Assembly: GCF_964340395.1 (NCBI RefSeq)
Contig: NC_135556.1
Span: 2,299,001-2,363,000, forward strand
DNA length: 64,000 nucleotides
DNA from: Glandiceps talaboti
Taxonomy: Eukaryota; Hemichordata; Enteropneusta; Spengelidae
Reading direction: 5' to 3'
Below the pieces are notes generated by a model. It was not told the DNA's origin, searched no databases, and was given only the letters and a program-made list of their open reading frames with translations. Below, piece by piece: positions 45,349 through 58,330 of this stretch. Numbering within the stretch: position 1 is the first letter of the stretch; each line of letters begins with the position of its first letter. A program made the position numbers and the translations under genes.

Positions 45349-46738
45349 GTAGTACATGTCCTGTATTCAACTGGCCATCTATGTAGTACATGTCCTGTAA
45401 TAAACTGACCATCTATGTAGTACATGTCCTGTAATCAACTGGCCATCTATGTAGTACATGTCCTGTAATAAACTGACCATCTATGTAGTACATGTCCTGT
45501 AATCAACTGGCCATCTATGTAGTACATGTCCTGTAATCAACTGGCCATCTATGTAGTACATGTCCTGTAATCAACTGACCATCTATATGTAGTACATGTC
45601 CTGTAATCAACTGGCCATCTATGTAGTACACGTCCTGTAATCAACTGGCCATCTATGTAGTACATGTCCTGTAATCAACTGGCCATCTATGTAGTACATG
45701 TCCTGTAATCAACTGGCCATCTATGTAGTACACGTCCTGTAATCAACTGGCCATCTATGTAGTACATGTCCTGTAATAAACTGGCCATCTATGTAGTACA
45801 CGTCCTGTAATCAACTGGCCATCTATGTAGTACACGTCCTGTAATCAACTGGCCATCTATGTAGTACTTGTCCTGTAATCAACTGGCCATCTATGTAGTA
45901 CACGTCCTGTAATCAACTGGCCATCTATGTAGTACGTGTCCTGTAATCAACTGGCCATCTATGTAGTACGTGTCCTGTAATCAACTGGCCATCTATGTAG
46001 TACGTGTCCTGTAATCAACTGGCCATCTATGTAGTACGTGTCCTGTAATCAACTGGCCATCTATGTAGTACACGTCCTGTAATCAACTGGCCATCTATGT
46101 AGTACATGTCCTGTAATCAACTGACCATCTATGTAGTACATGTCCTGTAATGAACTGGCCATCTATGTAGTACATGTCCTGTAATCAACTGACCATCTAT
46201 GTAGTACATGTCCTGTAATCAACTGGCCATCTATGTAGTACATGTCCTGTAATCAACTGGCCATCAATGTAGTACATGTCCTGTAATCAACTGGCCATCT
46301 ATGTAGTACATGTCCTGTAATCAACTGGCCATCTATGTAGTACATGTCCTGTAATCAACTGGCCATCTATGTAGTACATGTCCTGTAATCAACTGGCCAT
46401 CTATGTAGTACATGTCCTGTAATCAACTGGCCATCTATGTAGTACATGTCCTGTAATCAACTGGCCATCTATGTAGTACATGTCCTGTAATCAGCTGGCC
46501 ATCTATGTAATACGTGTCCTGTAATGAACTGGCCATCTATGTAGTACATGTCCTGTAATCAACTGGCCATCTATGTAGTACATGTCCTGTAATCAACTGG
46601 CCATCTATGTAGTACATGTCCTGTAATCAACTGACCATCTATGTAGTACATGTCCTGTAATCAACTGACCATCTATGTAGTACATGTCCTGTAATCAACT
46701 GACCATCTATGTAGTACATGTCCTGTAATCAACTGGCA
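45349..46738. repeat. 34-bp minisatellite, about 41 copies
   Basis: The unit CCATCTATGTAGTACATGTC + CTGTAATCAACTGG is repeated. The main variation is in the hexamer after GTAGT: ACATGT, ACACGT, ACGTGT or ACTTGT. The CpG-containing forms cluster between about 45.62 and 46.1 kb, flanked by ACATGT-rich copies. Another alternation is GGCC/GACC. Confidence 0.95.
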
Positions 46739-46739
46739 A

Positions 46740-47055
46740 TTTGTTTCAGCATTTGCCTACAGTTAGTATAAACCTTTGACAAGAAACTTGAAAAGTTTAG
46801 GTACTGCTGCCATAGTGCTGTAGGTGGTGGCATCAGAAACACATGTACCTGGGAATTTCATAATTTGTAACTAGTTTCTGCACTTGCAGCACAAAAAACA
46901 TTTTTTACCCCATACCCTGGAAACAAATTTTTGTTCTGTCTAGAGTTGGTCAGCATATTTTTCTCTACTTTTGGTCAGTGACCGTGAACTTAAAAAAAAA
47001 ATCCTCCAGCTTCCCTTCCCCCTCCCCAACAAATGGTGGTCAAGATGAAACAGAT
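46740..47055. other. spacer between two minisatellites
   Basis: About 300 bp of non-repetitive sequence with no open frame of note. Confidence 0.4.
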
Positions 47056-47060
47056 TGCCA

Positions 47061-50000
47061 CATTCATTTCACAAACTGACGCAGCTCTATAAGGTTAAAC
47101 ATTCATTTCACAAACTGACGCTGCCCTATAAGGTCAAACATTCATTTCACAAATTGACATGGCCCTATAAGGTGAAACATTCATTTCACAAACTGATGCA
47201 GCCCTATAGGGTCAAATATTCATTTCACAAACTAACGCTGCCCTATAAGGTCAAACATTCATTTCACAAACTGACCTGGCCCTGTAAGGTCAAATATTCA
47301 TTTCACAAACTGACGTGGCCCTATAAGGTCAAACATTCAATTCACAAACTGACGCAGCCCTATAGGGTCAAATATTCATTTTACAAACTGACGTGGCCCT
47401 ATAAGGTGAAACATTCAATTTCCCAAACTGATGCAGCCCTATAGGGTCAAATATTCATTTCACAAACTAACGCTGCCCTATAAGGTCAAACATTCATTTC
47501 ACAAACTGACCTGGCCCTGTAAGGTCAAATATTCATTTCACAAACTGACGTGGCCCTATAAGGTCAAACATTCAATTCACAAACTGATGCAGCCCTATAG
47601 GGTCAAATATTCATTTTACAAACTGACGTGGCCCTATAAGGTGAAACATTCAATTTCCCAAACTGAACTCACCCTATAAGGTCAAACATTCATTTCACAA
47701 ACTGATGTGGCCCTATAAGGTCAAACATTCATTTCACAAACTGACCTCACCCTATAAGGTCAAACATTCATTTCACAAACTGATGCGGCCCTATAAGGTC
47801 AAACATTCATTTCACAAACTGACGCAGCCCTATAGGGTCAAATATTCATTTCACAAACTGACGTGGCCCTATAAGGTCAAACATTCAATTCACAAACTGA
47901 TGCAGCCCTATAGGGTCAAATATTCATTTTACAAACTGACGTGGCCCTATAAGGTGAAACATTCAATTTCCCAAACTGAACTCACCCTATAAGGTCAAAC
48001 ATTCATTTCACAAACTGATGTGGCCCTATAAGGTCAAACATTCATTTCACAAACTGACCTCACCCTATAAGGTCAAACATTCATTTCACAAACTGATGCG
48101 GCCCTATAAGGTCAAACATTCATTTCACAAACTGACCTCACCCTATAAGGTCAAACATTCATTTCACAAACTGATGCGGCCCTATAAGGTCAAACATTCA
48201 TTTCACAAACTGACGTGGCCCTATAAGGTCAAACATTCATTTCACAAACTGATGTGGCCCTATAAGGTCAAACATTCATTTCACAAACTGACCTTGCCCT
48301 ATAAGGTCAAACATTCATTTCACAAACTGACGTGGCCCTATAAGGTCAAACATTCAATTCACAAACTGATGCAGCCCTATAGGGTCAAATATTCATTTTA
48401 CAAACTGACGTGGCCCTATAAGGTGAAACATTCAATTTCCCAAACTGATGCAGCCCTATAGGGTCAAATATTCATTTCACAAACTAACGCTGCCCTATAA
48501 GGTGAAACATCCATTTCAGAAACTGACCTGGCCCTGTAAGGTCAAATATTCATTTCACAAACTGACGTGGCCCTATAAGGTCAAACATTCAATTCACAAA
48601 CTGATGCAGCCCTATAGGGTCAAATATTCATTTTACAAACTGACGTGGCCCTATAAGATGAAACATTCAATTTCCCAAACTGACCTCACCCTATAAGGTC
48701 AAACATTCATTTCACAAACTGATGCGGCCCTATAAGGTCAAACATTCATTTCACAAACTGACCTCGCCCTATAAGGTCAAACATTCATTTCACAAACTGA
48801 TGCGGCCCTATAAGGTCAAACATTCATTTCACAAACTGACCTGGCCCTATAAGGTCAAACATTCATTTCACAAACTGACCCAGCCCTATAAGGTCAAGCA
48901 TTCATTTCACAAACTGATGCAGCCCTATAGGGTCAAATATTCATTTCACAAACTGACCCAGCCCTGTAAGATCAAATATTCATTTCACAAACTGATCCAG
49001 CCCTATAAGGTCAAACATTCAATTCACAAACTGACGCAACCCTATAGGGTCAAATATTCATTTTACAAACTGACGTGGCCCTATAAGGTGAATCATTCAA
49101 TTTCCCAAACTGATGCAGCCCCATAGGGTCAAATATTCATTTCACAAACTAACGCTGCCCTATAAGGTGAAACATCCATTTCAGAAACTTACCTGGCCCT
49201 GTAAGGTCAAATATTCATTTCACAAACTGACGTGGCCCTATAAGGTCAAACATTCAATTCACAAACTGATGCAGCCCTATAGGGTCAAATATTCATTTTA
49301 CAAACTGACGTGGCCCTATAAGGTGAAACATTCAATTTCCCAAACTGAACTCACCCTATAAGGTCAAACATTCATTTCACAAACTGATGCAGCCCTATAG
49401 GGTCAAATATTCATTTCACAAACTAACGCTGCCCTATAAGGTCAAATATTCATTTCACAAACTGACGTGGCCCTATAAGGTCATACATTCATTTCACAAA
49501 CTGATGCGGCCCTATAAGGTCAAACATTCATTTCACAAACTGACCTCACCCTATAAGGTCAAACATTCATTTCACAAACTGATGCGGCCCTATAAGGTCA
49601 AACATTCATTTCACAAACTGACCTCGCCCTATAAGGTCAAACATTCATTTCACAAACTGATGCGGCCCTATAAGGTCAAACATTCATTTCACAAACTGAC
49701 CATGCCCTATAAGGTCAAACATTCATTTCACAAACTGACGTGGCCCTATAAGGTCAAACATTCAATTCACAAACTGATGCAGCCCTATAGGGTCAAATAT
49801 TCATTTTACAAACTGACGTGGCCCTATAAGGTCAAACATTCATTTCACAAACTGATGCGGCCCTATAAGGTCAAACATTTATTTCACAAACTGACCTCAC
49901 CCTATAAGGTCAAACATTCATTTCACAAACTGATGCGGCCCTATAAGGTCAAACATTCATTTCACAAACTGACCTCGCCCTATAAGGTCAAACATTCATT

Positions 50001-51957
50001 TCACAAACTGATGCGGCCCTATAAGGTCAAACATTCATTTCACAAACTGACCTGGCCCTATAAGGTCAAACATTCATTTCACAAACTGACCCAGCCCTAT
50101 AAGGTCAAACATTCATTTCACAAACTGACTCAGCCCTATAAGGTCAAGCATTCATTTCACAAACTGATGCAGCCCTATAGGGTCAAATATTCATTTCACA
50201 AACTGATCCAGCCCTATAAGGTCAAACATTCAATTCACAAACTGACGCAGCCCTATAGGGTCAAATATTCATTTTACAAACTGACGTGGCCCTATAAGGT
50301 GAAACATTCAATTTCCCAAACTGATGCAGCCCTATAGGGTCAAATATTCATTTCACAAACTAACGCTCCCCTATAAGGTGAAACATCCATTTCAGAAACT
50401 GACCTGGCCCTGTAAGGTCAAATATTCATTTCACAAACTGACGTGGCCCTATAAGGTCAAACATTCATTTCACAAACTGATGCAGCCCTATAGGGTCAAA
50501 TATTCATTTTACAAACTGACGTGGCCCTATAAGGTGAAACATTCAATTTCCCAAACTGAACTCACCCTATAAGGTCAAACATTCATTTCACAAACTGATG
50601 CAGCCCTATAGGGTCAAATATTCATTTCACAAACTAACGCTGCCCTATAAGGTGAAACATTCATTTCAGAAACTGACCTGGCCCTGTAAGGTCAAATATT
50701 CATTTCACAAACTGACGTGGCCCTATAAGGTCAAACATTCATTTCACAAACTGATGCGGCCCTATAAGGTCAAACATTCATTTCACAAACTGACCTCACT
50801 CTATAAGGTCAAACATTCATTTCACAAACTGATGCGGCCCTATAAGGTCAAACATTCATTTCACAAACTGACCTCGCCCTATAAGGTCAAACATTCAATT
50901 CACAAACTGATGCAGCCCTATAGGGTCAAATATTCATTTTACAAACTGACGTGGCCCTATAAGGTGAAACATTCAATTTCCCAAACTGAACTCACCCTAT
51001 AAGGTCAAACATTCATTTCACAAACTGATGCAGCCCTATAGGGTCAAATATTCATTTCACAAACTAACGCTGCCCTATAAGGTGAAACATTCATTTCAGA
51101 AACTGACCTGGCCCTGTAAGGTCAAATATTCATTTCACAAACTGACGTGGCCCTATAAGGTCAAACATTCATTTCACAAACTGATGCGGCCCTATAAGGT
51201 CAAACATTCATTTCACAAACTGAACTCACTCTATAAGGTCAAACATTCATTTCTCAAACTGATGCGGCCCTATAAGGTCAAACATTCATTTCACAAACTG
51301 ACCTCGCCCTATAAGGTCAAACATTCAATTCACAAACTGATGCAGCCCTATAGGGTCAAATATTCATTTTACAAACTGACGTGGCCCTATAAGGTCAAAC
51401 ATTCATTTCACAAACTGATGCGGCCCTATAAGGTCAAACATTCATTTCACAAACTGACCTCACCCTATAAGGTCAAACATTCATTTCACAAACTGATGCG
51501 GCCCTATAAGGTCAAACATTCATTTCACAAACTGACCTCGCCCTATAAGGTCAAACATTCATTTCACAAACTGATGCGGCCCTATAAGGTCAAGCATTCA
51601 TTTAACAAACTGATGCAGCCCTATAGGGTCAAATATTCATTTCACAAACTGACCCAGCCCTGTAAGATCAAATATTCATTTCACAAACTGATCCAGCCCT
51701 ATAAGGTCAAACATTCATTTCACAAACTGATGTGGCCCTGTAAGATCAAATATTCATTTCACAAACTGACCTGGCCCTATAAGATCAAATATTCATTTCA
51801 CAAACTGACCCAGCCCTATAAGGTCAAACATTCATTTCACAAACTGATGTGGCCCTATAAGGTCAAACATTCATTTCACAAACTGACCCAGCCCTGTAAG
51901 ATCAAACATTCATTTCACAAACTGATCCAGCCCTATATGTTCAAATATTCATTTCCG
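47061..51957. repeat. 39-bp minisatellite, about 125 copies, with 40-bp variants
   Basis: The unit ATTCATTTCACAAACTGACG + TGGCCCTATAAGGTCAAAC is repeated. Its plus frame reads VKHSFHKLTWPYK. Recurrent variants are GATGCGG, GATGCAG with TAGGGTCAAAT, GACCTCA or GACCTCG, and TGTAAGGTC. A 40-bp form (TTCAATTTCCCAAACTGA, one extra base) recurs at about 47.41, 47.65, 47.97, 48.43, 48.67, 49.10, 49.34, 50.31, 50.55, 50.98 kb and breaks the frame each time. Groups of 6-12 units recur in the same order, indicating higher-order duplication. Confidence 0.95.
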
Positions 51958-52024
51958 AACAAACTGTTAATTGCTAAATGTATGGACACATTAAGTCTTA
52001 AACAGATATGGACTATCACTGTTA

Positions 52025-52462
52025 TAATGTGAGGACCAGTGCTGTGAAGTGAGGACCAGTGCTGTCAAGTGAGTTTGGACCAGTGCTGTGAAGTGAGTGA
52101 GGACCAGTGCTGTGAAATGAGGACCAGTGCTGTCAAGTGAGTGAGGACCAGTGCTGTCAAGTGAGGACCAGTGCTGTCAAGTGAGTGAGGACCAGTGCTG
52201 TCAAGTGAGGACCAGTGCTGTCAAGTGAGTGAGGACCAGTGCTGTCAAGTGAGGACCAGTGCTGTCAAGTGAGTGAGGACCAGTGCTGTCAAGTGAGGAC
52301 CAGTGCTGTCAAGTGAGTGAGGACCAGTACTGTCAAGTGAGTGAGGACCAGTACTGTCAAGTGAGTGAGGACCAGTGCTGTCAAGTGAGTGAGGACCAGT
52401 GCTGTCAAGTGAGTGAGGACCAGTACTGTCAAGTGAGTGAGGACCAGTGCTGTCAAGTGAGT
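52025..52462. repeat. 20/24-bp minisatellite
   Basis: The units GGACCAGTGCTGTCAAGTGA (20 bp) and the same plus GTGA (24 bp) alternate early in the array. Later copies are uniformly 24 bp, some with AGTACTG. The frame shifts accordingly. No coding meaning. Confidence 0.95.
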
Positions 52463-52607
52463 CATGGGCATCATGGAACAACAAAGCTAAGATTATGGAT
52501 ATCTATAATCGAATAACAATAGTATGTAATACAAATACGTGTAAACAAAGTATGTGCGTGAAACTGACAGGTGTGAAGTAATTGGACGATAGTGACTGTA
52601 TATTTTT

Positions 52608-52616
52608 GCAATAAAG
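52608..52616 (+). promoter_or_regulatory. possible plus-strand poly(A) signal
   Basis: GCAATAAAG followed about 15 bp later by TGATGTGTATTTT, a plausible GU-rich element. No plus-strand gene was identified upstream, so this is weak. Confidence 0.2.
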
Positions 52617-52619
52617 CTT

Positions 52620-54600
52620 ACAGATGATGTGTATTTTCAGTGTTCACCTCCTTCCTTTGATGTGATAATCTTCATATTCAACAAGAATATCAATACAAAC
52701 ACTTGAAACCCCTGAAAAACCTAGTCTTTCTCACTGTAGAAAAAACGAAGCGCGAGCAGATGATCGATCAATATTTGTTGCGTTGCTAGGAAGGACATGG
52801 AAGTGCTCACTCATATTCATATGAAGACAATGAGTGTTACTTTGAATATCTAGTCTTCACTTGGTTCTTGCATCACAAAGATTACATAAGATCATTATTA
52901 TTTTGCTCCGACCCATTGTTTTCTATAATTCTGTCAGACAACTATTTTTCCTAACTTTTAATCCTAATTTAAACTGGGTTTTTAAACCACATTCTCCCAG
53001 AGACTCAGAAATTATCACCAAAACAGCATAGAATATCCAGTAACCATGACCATAGCATCTGATGAACTCATTCTGCCCCAATATCTGTATTATTTCAGAA
53101 TTGAACATCATGTTGACAGAGAGACTGACAAATTCACAGATATAAAAAAACATGACAACACTCACATATTTCAGTTTACAAGTCTTTATTTGAACTGAAA
53201 TTACGTACATCTACAGAGCAAGTTCTTTGGCAATATACATGAAAGATGTTAGGTAGAAAATAAAATAAAGTTTTCTAAAGTCTTAGAGTAAATATGGTAC
53301 AAATTTCAGTTTGATACTTGTAATCATTTATATCAGCATACATGTATTTCTCTTCAAGTTCAAAGTTCAAAGTTCAATTATTGCATCATACTAGTAATAC
53401 TATCAAAGTTCTTCTTTTTCTCCTTGCTTTGATTCAAGACAGTACCACCGTTAGTTTAATTGTACTAGGGTGGAACAGTCCTTTACACTTGCACCATATA
53501 TACAAGAAAACAGAAAGGAAGAAAAAATGAAACATTTCACTGTCGCAGAGTCTAATGCATATATGTTTTCTCTATTCTGGTCAACAGTCCTGAAAAAGAA
53601 ATGTTAAAGTGACACTTGTGTCTCTCTCTCTCTCTCTCTGAACAAATTTCATACTTTAGTACTTTATAAGCACATCCTCCTTTATTCATTAGATTTCTAC
53701 CAATCACTGCTTTACTTTCTTGAAATATGTAAATATATATCATTATGCAAATAATGAGTCACTTGACCCTCCGTGTTATAGAAAGACTGAGTTGGTCTGC
53801 ACTTGATGAGAAAAGTGTTTTTGATTTATACTGTTTTAAATGATGGTAATTTTTGAGAGATTGTAAAGCATGCATAGCAATGAGATAGAATAGCAAATCT
53901 CAATAAGCTAATACTTAAAATTTGGTGAAAATATGCCAAGTACAGAGTTTCAACATAATATGTATTGTGTGCATAAGAGTACAAGGAATGGCATCACACT
54001 TGCACAACGGGTTACTCATTTATAACTTAAGATGCACTAAGCATACTATGACAGAACCCCAATGACAGAACCCCAATGACATACAAGTGCCAGTGTGGCC
54101 TGCAAGGTGTTATGCTCCATTTCCACTCACTTCACTCATCAAAGTACAGTTGCAGAGAACACCACAAGTTCAAATATCCTGAGTGTGTACTCACACTGAT
54201 ACTTTGGTGTCAAGGGATTCTGGTATTATGACGTAATTTGTGTCTCAGACTGTCTCAGAATGTAAACTTGTTGCTAAAGCCCAGCATGGCTGTACAGATA
54301 ACTGTTGTTATATTCATGTACTGCTGGTATAAATATTATCATGCATTCCCTTGATTCTATCTTTATGGAATGTACATGACCTATAACATATGCACATGTA
54401 CAAATATGAGGTGTTTATGATCAGTACATATGTAGTAATACATTCTACAAAATAGTATGCGAGTACACCAATGTGATAGCTAATCATTAATAGACATATG
54501 AATGTTACCTACTATTTCTACATATGACACATGATGTCTTGTGATTTACAACACAAAGATAAGTCAATTTAGCAGTCACAAAGATTTACAACTCAGAAAG
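52620..54600. other. AT-rich, no gene recognised
   Basis: Contains a copy of a dispersed repeat (CCCCTGAAAA...TAGTCTTTCTCACTGTAGA at about 52708-52740, compare 43416-43445), a (TC)n run at 53622-53640 and, on the minus strand, an AATAAA at about 53187-53192. That hexamer could end the transcript whose last coding exon is at 60907-61055. Short frames here have no family signature. Confidence 0.4.
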
Positions 54601-54609
54601 TGTGTACAA

Positions 54610-56580
54610 TTGTTCAATGATTTACAAGTGAGTACACACACTAACAAAATGATTTACAAGTGAGTACACACACTGACAATGGTTTACAAGTGAGTACACA
54701 CACTAACAATGGTTTACAAGTGAGTACACACACTAACAATGGTTTACAAGTGAGTATACACACTAACAATGGTTTACGAGTACACACACTAACAATGGTT
54801 TACAAGTGAGTACACACACTAACAATGGTTTACAAGTGAGTACACACTAACAATGGTTTACGAGTACACACACTAACAATGGTTTACAAGTGAGTACACT
54901 CTAACAATGGTTTACGAGTACACACACTAACAATGGTTTACAAGTGAGTACACTCTAACAATGGTTTACAAGTGAGTACACACTCTAACAATGGTTTACG
55001 AGTACACACACTAACAATGGTTTACAAGTGAGTACACACACTAACAATGGTTTACAAGTGAGTATACACACTAACAATGGTTTACAAGTGAGTATACACA
55101 CTAACAATGGTTTACAAGTGAGTACACACTCTAACAATGGTTTACAAGTGAGTACACACACTAACAATGGTTTACAAGTGAGTGCACACACTAACAATGG
55201 TTTACGAGTACACACACTAACAATGGTTTACAAGTGAGTACACTCTAACAATGGTTTACAAGTGAGTACACACTCTAACAATGGTTTACAAGTGAGTACA
55301 CACACTAACAATGGTTTACAAGTGAGTACACTCTAACAATGGTTTACAAGTGAGTATACACACTAACAATGGTTTACAAGTGAGTACACACACTAACAAT
55401 GGTTTACAAGTGAGTACACACACTAACAATGGTTTACAAGTGAGTACACACACTAACAATGGTTTACAAGTGAGTATACACACTAACAATGGTTTACAAG
55501 TGAGTACACACACTAACAATGGTTTACAAGTGAGTACACACACTAACAATGGTTTACAAGTGAGTACACACACTAACAATGGTTTACAAGTGAGTACACA
55601 CACTAACAATGGTTTACAAGTGAGTATACACACTAACAATGGTTTACAAGTGAGTACACACACTAACAATGGTTTACAAGTGAGTACACACACTAACAAT
55701 GGTTTACAAGTGAGTACACACACTAACAATGGTTTACAAGTGAGTACACACACTAACAATGGTTTACAAGTGAGTACACACACTAACAATGGTTTACAAG
55801 TGAGTACACACACTAACAATGGTTTACAAGTGAGTACACTCTAACAATGGTTTACGAGTACACACACTAACAATGGTTTACAAGTGAGTACACTCTAACA
55901 ATGGTTTACAAGTGAGTACACACACTAACAATGGTTTACAAGTGAGTATACACACTAACAACGGTTTACAAGTGAGTGCACACACTAACAATGGTTTACA
56001 AGTGAGTGCACACACTAACAATGGTTTACAAGTGAGTACACACTCTAACAATGGTTTACAAGTGAGTGCACACACTAACAATGGTTTACAAGTGAGTGCA
56101 CACACTAACAATGGTTTACAAGTGAGTACACACACTAACAAAATGATCTCAAAGTGAGTACACACTCTAACAATGGTTTACAAGTGAGTGCACACACTAA
56201 CAATGGTTTACAAGTGAGTGCACACACTAACAAAATGATCTCAAAGTGAGTACACACTCTAACAATGGTTTACAAGTGAGTGCACACACTAACAATGGTT
56301 TACAAGTGAGTACACACTCTAACAATGGTTTACAAGTGAGTGCACACACTAACAATGGTTTACAATTGAGTACACACTCTAACAATGGTTTACAAGTGAG
56401 TGCACACACTAACAATGGTTTACAAGTGAATGCACACACTAACAAAATGATTTCAAAGTGAGTACACACTCTAACAATGGTTTACAAGTGAGTACACACT
56501 AACAATGGTTTACAAATGAGTGCATGCACTAACAATGGTTTACAAGTGAGTGCATGCACTAACAATGGTTTACAAGCGAG
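54610..56580. repeat. 30-bp minisatellite, about 65 copies
   Basis: The unit GTTTACAAGTGAGTACACAC + ACTAACAATG is repeated. Deletion variants of 26 bp (GTTTACGAGTACACACAC) and 28 bp (ACACTCTAAC) dominate the left part. A nearly pure 30-bp core lies at 55.33-55.83 kb. The right part carries GTGCACACAC and AAAATGATCTCAAAG variants. The minus (CKPLLVCVLT) and plus (NNGLQVSTHT) 10-residue open frames are artefacts of the 30-bp period. Confidence 0.95.
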
Positions 56581-56589
56581 TTTTACATG

Positions 56590-57000
56590 GACATTGACAC
56601 TGACACAAACTTTATACATCAAACATTGACACTGATACAGACTTTATACAGGAGAGAGAATATATTAACATCAAACTTTCAAACAATATTAACATTATAC
56701 AGATTTTGTACTCTGTAGCAAAAATGAAAACCATACAACGTATAACATCAAACCAGATCAAAGTAAAAGGGGGAAAAATAATATTATAAAATGAATAAAA
56801 TTAGGAGTCAATACTTACAGTGTAAGACAATGTAGACAGAAAAATGAGTTGTTGACAATATATGATAATTTGTATTGAGAACACAATGATAATAGTAATG
56901 ACTAGAGAAACAATAATTATATCTATCTATATATAAACTGTATACCATGACAAACAATGGAAATACACAGTAAAATTAGTTAGATCACATGGAAATGGGT
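56590..57000. other. spacer, no gene recognised
   Basis: AT-rich sequence between two arrays. Confidence 0.4.
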
Positions 57001-58110
57001 AAATACAAGTACACCTGGTGCCAATGATTGGATCACCTGGGTCTGGGTAAACGCACCAGATACAAAAAGTGAGTTAATAGTATATCAGTTGGTCTCGCTG
57101 TGTACACCTCACACCAATGATTGGACCATTTGACCCTAGATAAGTACACCTGGTACGAATAGTTCGATCAGCTGGTCTACTGTGTGCATAAATTGTACAG
57201 TGTTTACACTTGTGGCACACATACTACTGTGGCCAATGTCAGTACACCTTACAAATACAGTTGGAACATGTGGCCACTGTAAGTTTACCTGGTACATAGA
57301 TAGACACACAGTTGGGTCGCAGAGTTAAATGTACCTGGTATCCATTGACAGAATATATGCTGTATTGCTAAGTACATCATGGACATATACATGTTATGTA
57401 TGACCACTGTGAGTACACCTGGTATGCACATTTACATACTAGTCCACTGTGAGTACACCTGGTATACACATGTACATAGTTGGACCATACAGTACACCTG
57501 GTATACACATGTACATAGTTGGACCATACAGTACACCTGGTATACACATGTACATAGTTGGACCATACAGTACACCTGGTATACACATGTACATAGTTGG
57601 ACCATACAGTACACCTGGTATACACATGTACATAGTTGGACCATACAGTACACCTGGTATACACATGTACATAGTTGGACCATACAGTACACCTGGTATA
57701 CACATGTACATAGTTGGACCATACAATACACCTGGTATACACATGTACATAGTTGGACCATACAGTACACCTGGTATACACATGTACATAGTTGGACCAT
57801 ACAGTACACCTGGTATACACATGTACATAGTTGGACCATACAGTACACCTGGTATACACATGTACATAGTTGGACCATACAATACACCTGGTATACACAT
57901 GTACATAGTTGGACCATACAGTTCACTGTAAGTACACCTGGTACACAATTACACACACTGGATGTTGGATCATATTGTTTACTCACTAGCTGTGAGTACA
58001 TCTGATATACATATTTGAATCATCCTGTCCACTGTAAGAACACCTGGTACAATATTGGACCATCTGGTGTTAGATCCATTATGGGTAACACCTGGCACAC
58101 AAAGCTGGAG
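57000..58110. repeat. 39-bp minisatellite core with diverged longer-unit flanks
   Basis: The core (about 57449-57921) has 12 almost identical 39-bp units containing TACACCTGGTATACACATGT and AGTTGGACCATACAG. On both sides (57000-57448 and 57922-58110) diverged copies of a longer unit (GTACACCTGGTA...TTGGACCA...TGGTCCACTGTGA) can be read. The core therefore seems to be a shortened, recently homogenised derivative of an older repeat of about 55-65 bp. Confidence 0.85.
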
Positions 58111-58189
58111 GCACTTGAAGCTAACTATATCACTTGTACAAACACACAGAGCAGTGTATACAGGTGAAGGATCACTAAATCAATCAATC

Positions 58190-58330
58190 AATCATACATA
58201 CATACATACATACATACATACATACATACATACATACATACATACATACATCAAACAAACAAACAATCAATCAATCTAACAAACAAAACAAACAAACAAT
58301 AAACAAACAAACAAACAAACAAACAAATAA
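58190..58330. repeat. (CATA)n and (AAAC)n microsatellites
   Basis: CATA repeats at 58193-58249, then AAAC/AATC repeats to about 58327. Confidence 0.95.

Noticed and set aside
47055-52032. Chain of plus-strand frames with VKHSFHKLTWPYK repeats as a gene
   Set aside because: The frame is broken about every 10 units by 40-bp copies and unit differences show no synonymous bias that I can see.
54985-56469. CKPLLVCVLT and NNGLQVSTHT repeat frames
   Set aside because: Both strands are open because the unit is 30 bp. No gene signature.
57377-58005. Repeat frames of 160-208 codons over the 39-bp array
   Set aside because: Five frames on both strands are open at once, as expected for a stop-free 39-bp unit.
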